Shown: positions 56,015-64,000, counted from the first letter of the stretch. The stretch is 64,000 nt of DNA from Methylocella tundrae (GCF_038024855.1 NZ_CP139089.1:1364001-1428000); one strand, 5' to 3'. The notes: a model not told the origin generated them from the sequence alone. Numbers and translations are program-made.

Positions 56015-57045
56015 AAAGCTCCTTGCAGTGGAAAGCCGCCACGTGCGCGCCGGAGGCGCTCGCGAACGGGAAAAAACACATAGACCGCGAGAAGCGCCGC
56101 GAGCGCGAGGGCGCCGGCGACCGGGCGCGGATCGATAAAGCCCAGGCTTGCGCGCCGCGTGGCGACCGGCGCCAGCGCTTCGGTGAGACCGGAGGGTCCG
56201 TTCATATGCGCGTAGGCAAGGCCCGTTTCGTCAGCGAGAGACTTGAGGTAAGGCTCGCGGACGGAGGAGAGATGCTCCGTCCCCTTGGGCGCCATGGCGC
56301 CGAACGGCGCGTTGCGCGCCTCAAAGCCCGGCCGGCTTTCGGCGCCGGTGGGCGGCGGCCCGAAGCGGCTCTCGTGCGGCACGTCGTCAACGCCCCAGAA
56401 GCCGGTCTCGTTTCCGCGGTCGTCGAATTTCGGGATCGGCGCCAGCGCGTAGCCGCCTGCCCCGACAATCAGGCCGCGAACCTCGCCCGCTTTTCCGTCA
56501 AACGGCGGACCGCCGGACAGGGGAAGCGGCGGTGACTCCTGGCCATCGGTGATGAAGATGAGGTTGCTGTTCAGGTCTTTCGCCATGTCGATCGCCCGGT
56601 AGAGGCCCGATGCGATATGGCTGTCGCCTTCCCAAGCCTCCCGCCAGTCGATCGAATCGATCGCGCCCGCGACGGCGCCATAGTCGCGGCAAACGTCGAT
56701 TGGTTCGAACAGCAGAAAAGGTGTGCGTTCGCTGAAGAGAGCGAGTCCCAGCCTGCTGGGGCATGGCAGGTTGGCGATGAGATCCTTCAGGGCCGCCTTG
56801 GCGACGGCGAGGCGGCTGATCGGCTTGCCGTAGAGCTTGTAGTCGCGCGTATTCATGCTGCCCGTGATGTCGACGACGGCCAGAATGTCCACGCCCTCGC
56901 GCGTCGCCGGAACGGGTGGCAGGACGATCGCGGCAAGCCCCAAGGCGAGGGCGGCGAGCAACAGAAGCGCGCGGGGATCGGCAAGGTTCTCGCGCCAGAT
57001 GCGAGCGCCGCCGCCCGCCGCGCTCTCGCCGAAGAAGCGGATCAC
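56011..57045 (-). CDS. mxaL: MxaL, von Willebrand A-domain membrane protein
   Basis: A 344-residue protein with N-terminal (ALLLLAALALGLAAIVLPP) and C-terminal (AGALALAALLAVYVFFPV) membrane segments around a vWA domain. The metal-binding MIDAS loop is VVDITGSMNTRDY, and a later strand NLIFITDGQESPP is typical. In Methylobacterium, mutants in mxaA, K and L make calcium-free, inactive dehydrogenase, so MxaL is a maturation factor acting at the membrane with MxaC and MxaK. Confidence 0.88.
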   Translation of the reverse strand: MIRFFGESAAGGGARIWRENLADPRALLLLAALALGLAAIVLPPVPATREGVDILAVVDITGSMNTRDYKLYGKPISRLAVAKAALKDLIANLPCPSRLGLALFSERTPFLLFEPIDVCRDYGAVAGAIDSIDWREAWEGDSHIASGLYRAIDMAKDLNSNLIFITDGQESPPLPLSGGPPFDGKAGEVRGLIVGAGGYALAPIPKFDDRGNETGFWGVDDVPHESRFGPPPTGAESRPGFEARNAPFGAMAPKGTEHLSSVREPYLKSLADETGLAYAHMNGPSGLTEALAPVATRRASLGFIDPRPVAGALALAALLAVYVFFPVRERLRRARGGFPLQGAL

Positions 57046-57680
57046 GGCAGACCCTCCGGCTTTCCCGGAATATCGGTCCAGATCTTTTTGCGATCGGTCT
57101 TCACGGCATCGCCAATCGTGCGCCTGAAGGCCGGGAAATCGCGGATGAGCCGCGAGGCGACGTCGAGATTGAATTTAGCGTCCCAGTCGCCTGGGGCCAA
57201 AGCCAGCGCGCGGCGGTATTCCTGACGCGAGAGGACGACAAAAGGTCCGGCCGCGTCGAGCTTGCCCTGCGTCAGGAGTTCGAACGCCTGCCGCAGGCGG
57301 CCGTTGGCGAAATCGTAGTGCGCGATGGCTTTCAGCGCATCCGAACCTGTCTTGTCGAGCGCTTCGACATACGGCTGAATTTCGTCGACCCGGTCATGGC
57401 CAAGCAGGAATTCGATTCGCGCCAGCAAAATCTCGGGCGGCGAATCTATGGCGACGGCCACGTCATGATTCTCCTTCAAGGCCCTGATTGTTGCGTTGGC
57501 GGCCTCAAAGCGGAGCGCCATGCCCACGAGGCTGAGCGCAATGAGCGCGAATGCGATCGGCAGGAGCATCAGAAGATGCGGGCGCGACTGGCCCCAAAAA
57601 CGCGCCGCCGTACGACGCCAATCCGCGCGGCGCGCTCGATCCGCCCGGCTCGACGCCACAGGATTGAAGGAGAGGCTCAT
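57042..57680 (-). CDS. mxaK: MxaK, methanol dehydrogenase maturation protein
   Basis: A 212-residue protein with one N-terminal membrane segment (LMLLPIAFALIALSLVGMAL) and a soluble helical part (FANGRLRQAFELLTQGKLDA). Low general similarity to other families; identified by position between mxaC and mxaL and by its architecture. Needed for calcium insertion in Methylobacterium. Four-base overlaps on both sides. Confidence 0.8.
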   Translation of the reverse strand: MSLSFNPVASSRADRARRADWRRTAARFWGQSRPHLLMLLPIAFALIALSLVGMALRFEAANATIRALKENHDVAVAIDSPPEILLARIEFLLGHDRVDEIQPYVEALDKTGSDALKAIAHYDFANGRLRQAFELLTQGKLDAAGPFVVLSRQEYRRALALAPGDWDAKFNLDVASRLIRDFPAFRRTIGDAVKTDRKKIWTDIPGKPEGLP

Positions 57681-58705
57681 CCCGGCGCTTTCGCCGCGCC
57701 AGCCGTCCGCGACGAACGCTGGCGCGGGACGAGGGGCGTCTCCGCAAGTTTCGCCGCGACCAGAAGGCCAATGCAGAGGCAGGCGAGCGCATAGGCCGGC
57801 CCGGTTAGGTCGTGGCGGGGCAGACGCTCGGTATAGACGATCGGATGGCGTTCGAGCTTGTCTATCTCATGAATCGCAGCCTCGACCTGCTCTGGATTCT
57901 CGGCCTCGAACGGCTTGTAGGGAATGTCGAGCGTCTGAAAGAACAGGTTGAGGAAGCGCTCCGGCATGGCCTGAGGCAAGTTCTCGCCCGGCTCCGGCTG
58001 GTCGAACATGCCCTTGCTGCCGGCGGTGCGCAGGAACAGGAAGTAGAGATCGGTCCTGAACTTGCGGAACTCGGCGCGCAAGAGATCCTGCACATGCGAT
58101 TCGATGACGGCGCCGCCGTCCGAGACGAGCAGGATCACATGGTGCTCGTCGGCCCTGTCGGTTGCGAACATGGAGAGCGCCATGGCCAGTCCGCGCGCCA
58201 TGTCGGTGTAGTCGAGGCCGGCCCGATCGCTGGCGTCGATCGCGGCCCGCACCGCGTCGCGATGATCGGTTAGGGGCAGCACAAGGATCGGCGAGGTTGA
58301 GAAGGCGGCGACGCCGAACAGATCGTGAGGCCGCCGGCCGACGAAATCGCGCAGGATCCGCTTGGTGGCCGCGGCCTTGGATTCGGCTCCGCCTTCCGGT
58401 GTGCGCCCGGCGAAGGTGTCGTTCATGCTGCCGCTGCGATCGAGCAGAATGACAACCTGAGCGCCCTCTCCCACCCGGCTGAGGGTCTCGCCGCCATGGT
58501 AGGGGCCGGCCAAGGCGAGGACGATCAGCGCTATGGCCAGCGCGCCGGAAAAGCGGAGGATCCATCGCAGCGCGGTGGACAGGAGGTCCGCGGGCGCCGC
58601 CGCGACGGAACCGACGAACGAGGCCCGCTGAGCGGAAAAGACAAAGGGCGCCGCGGCCAGAACCAGCAGGACCAGGACCCGGGGCTGATCGACGCCGATG
58701 CTCAT
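57677..58705 (-). CDS. mxaC: MxaC, von Willebrand A-domain membrane protein
   Basis: A 342-residue protein with membrane segments near residues 8-22, 45-65 and 300-320 and a vWA domain whose MIDAS is complete (VVILLDRSGSMNDTFAGRTP, then DYTDMARGLAMAL and ILLVSDGGAVIES). With MxaL and the MoxR-type ATPase MxaR it resembles MoxR/vWA pairs that act as metal-insertion chaperones. ATGA overlaps with mxaA and mxaK. Confidence 0.88.
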   Translation of the reverse strand: MSIGVDQPRVLVLLVLAAAPFVFSAQRASFVGSVAAAPADLLSTALRWILRFSGALAIALIVLALAGPYHGGETLSRVGEGAQVVILLDRSGSMNDTFAGRTPEGGAESKAAATKRILRDFVGRRPHDLFGVAAFSTSPILVLPLTDHRDAVRAAIDASDRAGLDYTDMARGLAMALSMFATDRADEHHVILLVSDGGAVIESHVQDLLRAEFRKFRTDLYFLFLRTAGSKGMFDQPEPGENLPQAMPERFLNLFFQTLDIPYKPFEAENPEQVEAAIHEIDKLERHPIVYTERLPRHDLTGPAYALACLCIGLLVAAKLAETPLVPRQRSSRTAGAAKAPG

Positions 58706-59646
58706 GAGCGCGTCCGTTCGGCCGCGGCCATCTTGCGCGCGAATGTCTCAAGGGCGCCGAAGGGAAGATCGCTGCGCGAACGGTCCGGCTGGCTTTTGAA
58801 GAAGGCTTCGCGCGAGGCCGCGAAGAATCGCGCGAGGCTATCGCCCATGGGCGCGAAGACCGGATGTCGCTGCAGGAAAGCGCCCGCGTCATCGGCGAGG
58901 ACGCGCCGGCCGTCGGTTTGGTCAATGCCCCGGTGAAGGATGAGCAGGGCTTCGATATAAGCTTCCTCGACGCCGCGCCCGCGCAGCCGGCGCAGCCGGC
59001 GCGCGGCGTCCCCGAACGGGCGGGCTTTGGGCGCGCGGAACGGCCACCAGGCCCGGTCGTAGGCAAGGACGGCGAGGGCGAGGACAGCGGCGAAAGCGGC
59101 CGCGCCCGTCGCGCGCCAGAGTGGCGCAACCTTGATAAGCGGCGCGGCCCGGTCGGGCCGCATGTAGTCCTTCGGGTCTTCCTTCACGGGAGGCGCGACC
59201 TCCCGCAGCGCCGAGACTCCGATGGTCCAGGCCTGAACATCCGCGCTCACCGTCGTCCCGCCGATTGTGAACGCCACGGAGAAGGCCGGGATTTCCTGCG
59301 GGCGGGCGTCGAGCGCGTCGTAGAAATTCTGGTAGAAAAGCTTCAGCGTGTAACGCCAGTTCGGACCCTCAGTGCGCTTCTCGACATCGATGCTCCGCAG
59401 GTCGAGCCAATAGTCGATCGGGCCGGGATGCGGCAAAGACGCCGTCTCGATCTCAGCTCCGGCCGCGACGATGAGATCGATGTTGGCCTCGACGAGATCG
59501 CCTGCGAAAAAGCCGACATCGCGCGGCGCGCGGATCGTGATGCTCTTGACGACGCCGGGCGTCTCGTCCGCGCGGACTGCGCGGGCGCCCGCGCAGAGAA
59601 GAGCGAGCATGCATAGAAGGCGGGGGATCGATGCGCGCCAATGCAT
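58702..59646 (-). CDS. mxaA: MxaA, methanol dehydrogenase maturation protein
   Basis: A 314-residue protein: signal peptide (IPRLLCMLALLCAGARAVRA), a periplasmic beta domain (ITIRAPRDVGFFAGDLVEAN, LKLFYQNFYDALDARPQEIP), one membrane segment (AAAFAAVLALAVLAYDRAWW) and a cytoplasmic helical tail. Required for calcium incorporation into the dehydrogenase in Methylobacterium. Starts four bases after the mxaS stop. Confidence 0.85.
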   Translation of the reverse strand: MHWRASIPRLLCMLALLCAGARAVRADETPGVVKSITIRAPRDVGFFAGDLVEANIDLIVAAGAEIETASLPHPGPIDYWLDLRSIDVEKRTEGPNWRYTLKLFYQNFYDALDARPQEIPAFSVAFTIGGTTVSADVQAWTIGVSALREVAPPVKEDPKDYMRPDRAAPLIKVAPLWRATGAAAFAAVLALAVLAYDRAWWPFRAPKARPFGDAARRLRRLRGRGVEEAYIEALLILHRGIDQTDGRRVLADDAGAFLQRHPVFAPMGDSLARFFAASREAFFKSQPDRSRSDLPFGALETFARKMAAAERTRS

Positions 59647-59650
59647 CGAT

Positions 59651-60499
59651 TCACGCCTTCAAGAGGTCGCGCGAGAAGCCATCGATATCGAAAGCGTCCG
59701 CGATCCGCACCGGCGTCCGGCCGAACTGTCTCGCCAAGCGGGCGATCTCCGCGCGCCTCTCGCGTTCGGCCTCTAACCATCGCCGTTTCAGTTCCGGCCG
59801 CATGAACACGAGGCGACGAGCGCCTGTTTCAAGATCAGCCAGCTCCATCAATCCGAACGACGGCAGATCAACATCCTCGGAGGCGTCGCCGACGATGACC
59901 GGAATGACGTCATGCTGCGCGAGTGACTCGAAGACTTCTCGCAAGAGGCCGAGCGGAAGCAGAAAATCCGAGATGAGAAACGCCATCTTCCGCGCGCCGG
60001 CGAGGCGCTCGCCGGCTTGCCTCAGGCCGGCGGCGCTGGCTCCTTTGCATCGGGCGCGCCCGAGCAGCGCCGCCGCCTCCTCGGCGACGCTTCGCCGTTT
60101 TGTCGCCGGAATGAAACAATCAGGCCGCACGCCGGCGTCGCAGCCGATGAGGCCGAAGCGATCGCCCGTCCGCGTCGCTGAGCGGGCGAGCGCGACGCAA
60201 AGCGCGGTTATCAGGTCCATCTTCGAAGCGCGGCCCTGATAGGCGAGCGATCCCGTCAGATCGACCAGCGCGTAAAGATCGATCGACGCGCGCTGCTGGA
60301 AGCGGCGCACGAAAGTGTTGCCGAAAGGATCGCGCAGCGTCGCGCGCACGTCGATGCGCCGCGCATCGGGGTAGGCCATGAAGGGAACATGATCACGGAA
60401 GGCGCCAAGCGCGCCGGCGCCGGGGCTTGGGTGGGCGCCGAACCTGACGCCGGAAATGCGACCGCGCGGCCGGTAGGCGATATCCTGGCCGCCAGTCAT
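59651..60499 (-). CDS. mxaS: MxaS, DUF58-type protein
   Basis: A 282-residue soluble protein with the DUF58/vWA-like fold (RRIDVRATLRDPFGNTFVRR, then LYALVDLTGSLAYQG and KMAFLISDFLLP). DUF58 proteins regularly pair with MoxR ATPases, as here with mxaR, which it overlaps by four bases. In Methylobacterium mxaS is needed for methanol dehydrogenase activity, though its exact job is unclear. Confidence 0.85.
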   Translation of the reverse strand: MTGGQDIAYRPRGRISGVRFGAHPSPGAGALGAFRDHVPFMAYPDARRIDVRATLRDPFGNTFVRRFQQRASIDLYALVDLTGSLAYQGRASKMDLITALCVALARSATRTGDRFGLIGCDAGVRPDCFIPATKRRSVAEEAAALLGRARCKGASAAGLRQAGERLAGARKMAFLISDFLLPLGLLREVFESLAQHDVIPVIVGDASEDVDLPSFGLMELADLETGARRLVFMRPELKRRWLEAERERRAEIARLARQFGRTPVRIADAFDIDGFSRDLLKA

Positions 60500-61533
60500 G
60501 GCGCGGGCACGATGGTGAGTACGGCGGCGCAGAGATCGCGCAGGATTTGCTCGCGCCGCAGCTCGTAGACGGGGTCGAGAAAGATGCGGTGCGCCATGGT
60601 CTCGACGAAGACGTCGCGCACGTCTTCCGGCACCAGCATGTCGCGCCCTTCGAACCAGGCGCGCACCCGCGCCGCGCGAACGAGGAAGGCGAAGCCGCGC
60701 GGGCTGGCGCCGCCCTGCACGAGCCGCTCAACGTCAATCGACGCAAGCTCGATCCCGGCCGCGTCCGGCCGCACCGTCGCCTCCCACAGACGGACGACAT
60801 AGTCCTGTATGGCTTTGCTCGTGTGGACGCTTTTTTGAATGATCGGCGCCGCGGAGACGAGGGTCTGATAGTCGAGCGCGGGTGTTTCGATCGAGGCTAG
60901 CAGCGCGTCCGCGTCGTGATAGCGCGAATCGAAGATCAGCCGGCGCCGGACTTCAACGTCGGTCGGCGCCTCGACCGGGATCTCCATGAAGAACCGGTCG
61001 CGCGCGGCGGCCGGCAATTCGAATGTCTCTTCCTTCTCGACCCGATTCCTGTCCGCGAAGACCTGCACATATGGAAACTGGTAGACGCGATTGAAGGCGG
61101 CGACATTGCCCTCCGCCATCAGCCGCAGAAGAAGCGAATGCACCTGCGGGCGAGCCCGGTTGATCTCATTGAAAAAGAGAACGGAAAGTTCCTCGGCCTT
61201 GCCCAGCATTGCGGAGGGCTCGACCCGCGGCCGCCCGTCGTCCGCGAGATAGGTATGATAGAGCAGATCACTCGGCATCATGTCGACAGTGCCCTCGACC
61301 CGCTCATAGGCGCCGCCGATGCCACGCGCGACGGCGCGCAAAAGCGTCGTCTTCCCGACCCCGACGTCGCCGGCGAGGAGCACGTGTCCACGCGCGAAGA
61401 TCGATATCATCATCAGCCGGATCGCGCGCGTCTGGCCGATAACGACCTGCCCGATGCAGGTTTCGAGATCAAGCGCGGCGGCGCGCCAGCTGCTCAGCAT
61501 CGAAGCGACGGAGAGAGCATCGTTCATAGGCAT
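60496..61533 (-). CDS. mxaR: MxaR, MoxR-type AAA ATPase
   Basis: A 345-residue ATPase, founder type of the MoxR family. Walker A is LLAGDVGVGKTTLLRAVARG, the Walker B region reads LSVLFFNEINRARPQVHSLL, with Asn where many MoxR proteins have Asp before the Glu, and the sensor/arginine-finger region is LPAAARDRFFMEI. It works with MxaS, C and L in maturing the dehydrogenase. The start at 61533 was chosen because the in-frame ATG at 61617 lies inside a strong hairpin and adds an unconserved leader; the site before 61533 is weak (GAG). Confidence 0.88.
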   Translation of the reverse strand: MPMNDALSVASMLSSWRAAALDLETCIGQVVIGQTRAIRLMMISIFARGHVLLAGDVGVGKTTLLRAVARGIGGAYERVEGTVDMMPSDLLYHTYLADDGRPRVEPSAMLGKAEELSVLFFNEINRARPQVHSLLLRLMAEGNVAAFNRVYQFPYVQVFADRNRVEKEETFELPAAARDRFFMEIPVEAPTDVEVRRRLIFDSRYHDADALLASIETPALDYQTLVSAAPIIQKSVHTSKAIQDYVVRLWEATVRPDAAGIELASIDVERLVQGGASPRGFAFLVRAARVRAWFEGRDMLVPEDVRDVFVETMAHRIFLDPVYELRREQILRDLCAAVLTIVPAP

Positions 61534-61581
61534 TTGCTCAGGAGTTCTTTTGTCATCAACGTCTTTAAAGAAAGACAAAGA

Positions 61582-61635
61582 GCCGCGGTCCGGCATATCG
61601 GGGAGGAGGGAGCGCAAATCCCGCCGGACCGCGGC
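61582..61635 (-). terminator. Strong hairpin between mxaI and mxaR
   Basis: A 13-base perfect GC-rich stem (GCCGCGGTCCGGC on the plus strand at 61582-61594, paired with 61623-61635). On the coding strand it is followed by CTCTTTGTCTTTCTTT. It lies after the mxaI stop and before mxaR. This looks like an intrinsic terminator or attenuator that would let mxaFJGI be expressed more highly than the maturation genes, and could also shield the 3' end of the upstream message. A second 7-base hairpin is at 61644-61665. Confidence 0.7.
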
Positions 61636-61695
61636 CTAGTCAAGCCGCTCGTCCGGGTGAGCGGCGTTCGCGATATCGTGAGGCGGATTTTCGGC

Positions 61696-61998
61696 TCATT
61701 TCTCGGAAATCTTGTCGATTTCGTAGACAAACTTGCCGGTCTTGCGGAAGTTCGCGACGCGTTTGGCGTTGCGCGCCTCCATCTGGCGCTCGGACGCATC
61801 CTGTTTGGCGACTTCGGTGGGGTCGAGCTTTGGGTCGTATTTGCTGCCGGCGACCTTTGCCGGGTAGCCGGGCTTCGGCTCCCAGCAATTGCCGGGCGCC
61901 TTGCAGTTGGTGCCGTCATAAGCGGAGGCGGGAGCAGCCATGCCGGCGGCGGCGAAAGCGGCGAGGCCGAGCGCAGCGGTTATGCAAGTGATCTTCAT
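61696..61998 (-). CDS. mxaI: Methanol dehydrogenase small (beta) subunit MxaI
   Basis: A 100-residue precursor. After the signal peptide (LGLAAFAAAGMAAPASA) the mature protein starts YDGTNCKAPGNCWEPKPGYP, the highly conserved N-terminus with its disulfide cysteines, and ends in a Lys-rich helix (NAKRVANFRKTGKFVYEIDK). It wraps around MxaF in the alpha2beta2 enzyme in the periplasm. GGAGG lies 9 bases before the start. Confidence 0.95.
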   Translation of the reverse strand: MKITCITAALGLAAFAAAGMAAPASAYDGTNCKAPGNCWEPKPGYPAKVAGSKYDPKLDPTEVAKQDASERQMEARNAKRVANFRKTGKFVYEIDKISEK

Positions 61999-62069
61999 GA
62001 GTCTTTTCCTCCATTGGTGGTTGGATCTGCGACGCTGTCTGGCGGTTTCCGCTTCTTGTTGATCGGGCG

Positions 62070-62660
62070 TTACTTCTTATCCGCGCACATGCCTGGCGCA
62101 TCGTCCGCGAATTTCTCGCCCAGCTTATAGGGCGTATAATTCTTCTTCTGCGCCGCATTCAGCCAGGGCGCGTTCTTTACGTCGTCCTTGTAGAGATGAC
62201 GCACCCAAGCCATTACCTGCAGTATCTCCTCCAGAGTGAGATCTGAGTGCGGTCCCATCTGCGCCGTGGCGCCCTCGAAGATGGTTTCGAATAGACCCTG
62301 GTCCGTCACATTCTTCGGATAGGTCCAATAATCATCGTTAAGACCAGGGCCGATCTTTCCTTCGCCAATCTCTCCGTGACAGCCGGAGCATGCCGTCAGA
62401 AATACAGTTTCTCCCTTTTTCAGGCAGCTCTTGTCGTCGATATAGGGATCGACGCCGGTCTCGAAAAAAGCCTTCACGCCAGGCGTGTCGCGCCCCTCCG
62501 GCTGTGCATTCGATAAATCCAGCGGCGCTCCCGTTACTGTATTTCGAAAGTCCAGAGCTGTCGGCGGAATCGGAGTCTCGGCAATGACGCGTAAAGAGAC
62601 AGTTACGATTGATGCGGTCAAAAGCAGACCGACGATAGTTGTAGGTTTCACCACGTTCAT
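62070..62660 (-). CDS. mxaG: Cytochrome cL (MxaG), electron acceptor of methanol dehydrogenase
   Basis: A 196-residue precursor with a signal peptide (VGLLLTASIVTVSLRVIAET). The haem c site CSGCH is at residues 91-95 (LTACSGCHGEIGEGKIGPGL). The distal-ligand region is QMGPHSDLTLEE: a Met at 134 and a His three residues on; structural work on Methylobacterium cytochrome cL points to that His as the ligand. Takes electrons from PQQ in MxaFI and passes them to a class I cytochrome. Lies 24 bases after mxaJ. Confidence 0.95.
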   Translation of the reverse strand: MNVVKPTTIVGLLLTASIVTVSLRVIAETPIPPTALDFRNTVTGAPLDLSNAQPEGRDTPGVKAFFETGVDPYIDDKSCLKKGETVFLTACSGCHGEIGEGKIGPGLNDDYWTYPKNVTDQGLFETIFEGATAQMGPHSDLTLEEILQVMAWVRHLYKDDVKNAPWLNAAQKKNYTPYKLGEKFADDAPGMCADKK

Positions 62661-62684
62661 CCCGAGTAGTTTTGATTGCGATAG

Positions 62685-63599
62685 TCATTTGGAGCCGTCG
62701 ACGAGTGGGATGCCCTCGTCCTTCAGCACGGCTTTGATCTCAGCATTCGCGCGCACGAGGGCGTCGTCCAGTTCGGACAGCAGTTGCGTGTCGCCAATCC
62801 GGACCCCCATCACTTGATCGTACTGCTGCGGCAGCTTTTCGCCTCCTCCGCGCGTGGCGTCATCCCGGACGGGCGTCATTCTCAGCGAAGAATCGCCTTT
62901 GACATACCGCGCGATGTCCGGCGCGAAGGCCGCCGCCATATCGGCGCCGCCGCTCTTAACCTCGCCGATCATGCGCTCCGGCGGGATCTGGACGTATTCA
63001 TTGCGCGGAGCCTTGAAACCGACCAGTGAATAGAGGTAGGGCATGTCATTTTCATAGGCGCCGATCTCCTTGAGCATCATCTCGCTGGGCGAGCCGAAAT
63101 CGACAACGATATGGCCAAGGCTCCTGAGCTTCGGATCGTTCCATGAGTTGATCGCGAGGCCACGGTCTTTCTTAGTCACGAAAACATAGCTTGCACGGTA
63201 GTAGGGTTTGGTCGCAAGGACGCGCGCGTCTCCGGCGTCGAGCCCGATGACGACGTCGCACTTGTTCTTGTCGAGCCAGTCCCGGACGAGATAGATCGCC
63301 GGCTTGTCGGCGAAGACGAAGACAGGCTCGCGCCCCATCGCTTTCGCGACGATCGCAGCGATTTTGTTCTCGAACCCGGACCCGTCCTTCGCGGAATAGG
63401 GAAGCTGATTGGCTGAGGCGCAAATGCGCAATACGGAATCGGCCGCCTGCGCGGCGGCCTGCCCCGGGGAAGGATCCGCCTGCGGCGCCGCCGCGGCGCC
63501 GAAAGCGCAGGACAGCGCGCCGACGCCGGAAAGAACAAGAGCGCGGAAAGATGCGACGGCGGAGGCCGTAGCGAATACAGAAGGCGCCGATCGCGACAT
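62685..63599 (-). CDS. mxaJ: MxaJ, periplasmic binding-protein-like assembly factor
   Basis: A 304-residue precursor: a signal peptide (ALVLSGVGALSCAFGAAAAP) then a family-3 solute-binding fold (LRICASANQLPYSAKDGSGF, KIAAIVAKAMGREPVFVFAD, WLDKNKCDVVIGLDAGDARV). MxaJ associates with MxaF and is thought to help it fold or assemble. ATG at 63599 is preceded by GGA at a suitable distance; an in-frame ATG at 63644 would add 15 unconserved residues. Confidence 0.9.
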   Translation of the reverse strand: MSRSAPSVFATASAVASFRALVLSGVGALSCAFGAAAAPQADPSPGQAAAQAADSVLRICASANQLPYSAKDGSGFENKIAAIVAKAMGREPVFVFADKPAIYLVRDWLDKNKCDVVIGLDAGDARVLATKPYYRASYVFVTKKDRGLAINSWNDPKLRSLGHIVVDFGSPSEMMLKEIGAYENDMPYLYSLVGFKAPRNEYVQIPPERMIGEVKSGGADMAAAFAPDIARYVKGDSSLRMTPVRDDATRGGGEKLPQQYDQVMGVRIGDTQLLSELDDALVRANAEIKAVLKDEGIPLVDGSK

Positions 63600-63674
63600 G
63601 ATGCTATCCGCCAGTAGTTGTCGGGTTGAAGAAAAACAAAGCATGTCTCGCTCCGGACAAAGAGGCCGCCGCTC

Positions 63675-63704
63675 GCCTCCGCCGACCCTTATGTCAGCGG
63701 AGGC
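63675..63704 (-). promoter_or_regulatory. mxaF-mxaJ intercistronic hairpin
   Basis: GCCTCCGC (63675-63682) pairs exactly with GCGGAGGC (63697-63704) around a 14-base loop, in the 97-142 bases between the mxaF stop and the mxaJ start. There is no T-run on the coding strand. A stabilising or partly terminating stem here would raise the level of mxaF message over that of mxaJGI. Confidence 0.6.
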
Positions 63705-63741
63705 TACGTTTCATTGCAGAGCCCCTGGAGCGGGACGGAAG

Positions 63742-64000
63742 CTAGTTGGCGGACTGGTACTCTCCGACGTTCGGATCGTCGTAGGGGCCTTTGCCATTCA
63801 ACGAGAAGACCAGCACGCCGCCTCCTTGCTGGGTGTAGTTGGCGAGCTGCTTGAATGCGCCCACCGCGCCAAGGCCGGCGGTTGGATCCTGAAGATCGAA
63901 CACCAGGCCTACGGCAGGCCAGCCGCCAACGCCGTAATAGATTGCGATATATTGTACGCCCTTACGCGTATAGGTGATCGGGTAGCCGATGGCGCCGGAC
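63742..64000 (-). CDS. mxaF: Methanol dehydrogenase large (alpha) subunit MxaF, C-terminal part
   Basis: The last 85 residues of MxaF are readable on the minus strand: [60 protein letters not shown] and the end [15 protein letters not shown]. This is the closing part of the eight-bladed PQQ propeller, with the family Trp-docking style GKxxYxxxxxG repeats. The calcium-type enzyme oxidises methanol to formaldehyde in the periplasm. The start, active-site Asp and promoter lie beyond the window. Confidence 0.93.
   Translation of the reverse strand, partial: SGAIGYPITYTRKGVQYIAIYYGVGGWPAVGLVFDLQDPTAGLGAVGAFKQLANYTQQGGGVLVFSLNGKGPYDDPNVGEYQSAN

Noticed and set aside
57867..59129. A 420-codon frame overlapping mxaC and mxaA on the same strand
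   Set aside because: Its Arg/Pro/Ser-rich composition is that of a shifted-frame shadow, and the mxa genes explain the DNA fully.
60916..62130. A 404-codon plus-strand frame across mxaR, mxaI and mxaG
   Set aside because: It is antisense to three well-identified genes and has no motif or ribosome-binding site.

Overview
The window looks like a high-GC alphaproteobacterium of the Hyphomicrobiales that oxidises methanol, most plausibly a methanotroph or methylotroph of the Methylocystis/Methylosinus/Methylobacterium type. The basis is a nearly complete calcium-type methanol dehydrogenase cluster on the minus strand at the right end (mxaF C-terminus, then mxaJ-G-I-R-S-A-C-K-L-D). The taxon is inferred from gene content; no rRNA or tRNA was recognised.

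Layout. 0-4.5 kb is scar tissue: an EVE-domain gene and a truncated VOC gene, an ISL3-type element, an IS5 transposase stub fused to a beheaded LysR gene, and decayed sequence. 4.5-17.8 kb is an ordinary chromosomal block: a small HWE-type histidine kinase, an AraC regulator, two alpha/beta hydrolases, a DUF4331 protein, a nickel/cobalt permease, a three-subunit molybdenum hydroxylase of the YagTSR/PaoABC type, and a large ATPase-LuxR regulator. 17.9-19.5 kb is a nest of three insertion sequences. 20.3-22 kb holds a divergent SDR, a YCII protein and remnants of a TacA-type antitoxin and of another SDR.

22.1-41.5 kb looks like an integrated island: an AbiEi/AbiEii system, a YgjP-like protease, a beheaded HsdR spliced to a truncated ParB, DUF2958 and AlpA-like genes typical of integrative elements, a run of SDR/regulator/acetyltransferase genes, and a P4-type tyrosine integrase. 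An IS3-family element sits 11 bases before the integrase start codon. Beyond it is an AT-rich region with eight TACCGTCA-like words in about 600 bases; two more lie at 22.19-22.21 kb, which may mark the other arm of the island.

41.6-51.3 kb is a wrecked conjugation region: remains of a UvrD-like helicase, the frameshifted C-terminus of TrbE, an IS1595-type transposase, two IS3-family copies with identical transposases in inverted orientation enclosing about 1 kb, then intact trbL, truncated trbF and a broken LysR gene. One IS copy splits a gene whose frame is restored by removing the element plus one CTC duplication.

51.6-64 kb is the mxa cluster, read right to left: mxaF (partial), J, G, I, a strong hairpin, then R, S, A, C, K, L, D with four-base stop/start overlaps at five of the six junctions, a beta-propeller protein, a lipoprotein, a sensor histidine kinase, a LuxR-type response regulator and a small membrane protein. 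MxaF/I form the periplasmic PQQ dehydrogenase, MxaG is its cytochrome acceptor, MxaJ and MxaD assist it, MxaRSACKL mature it, and the kinase/regulator pair is well placed to control it. The cluster directly abuts the conjugation debris.
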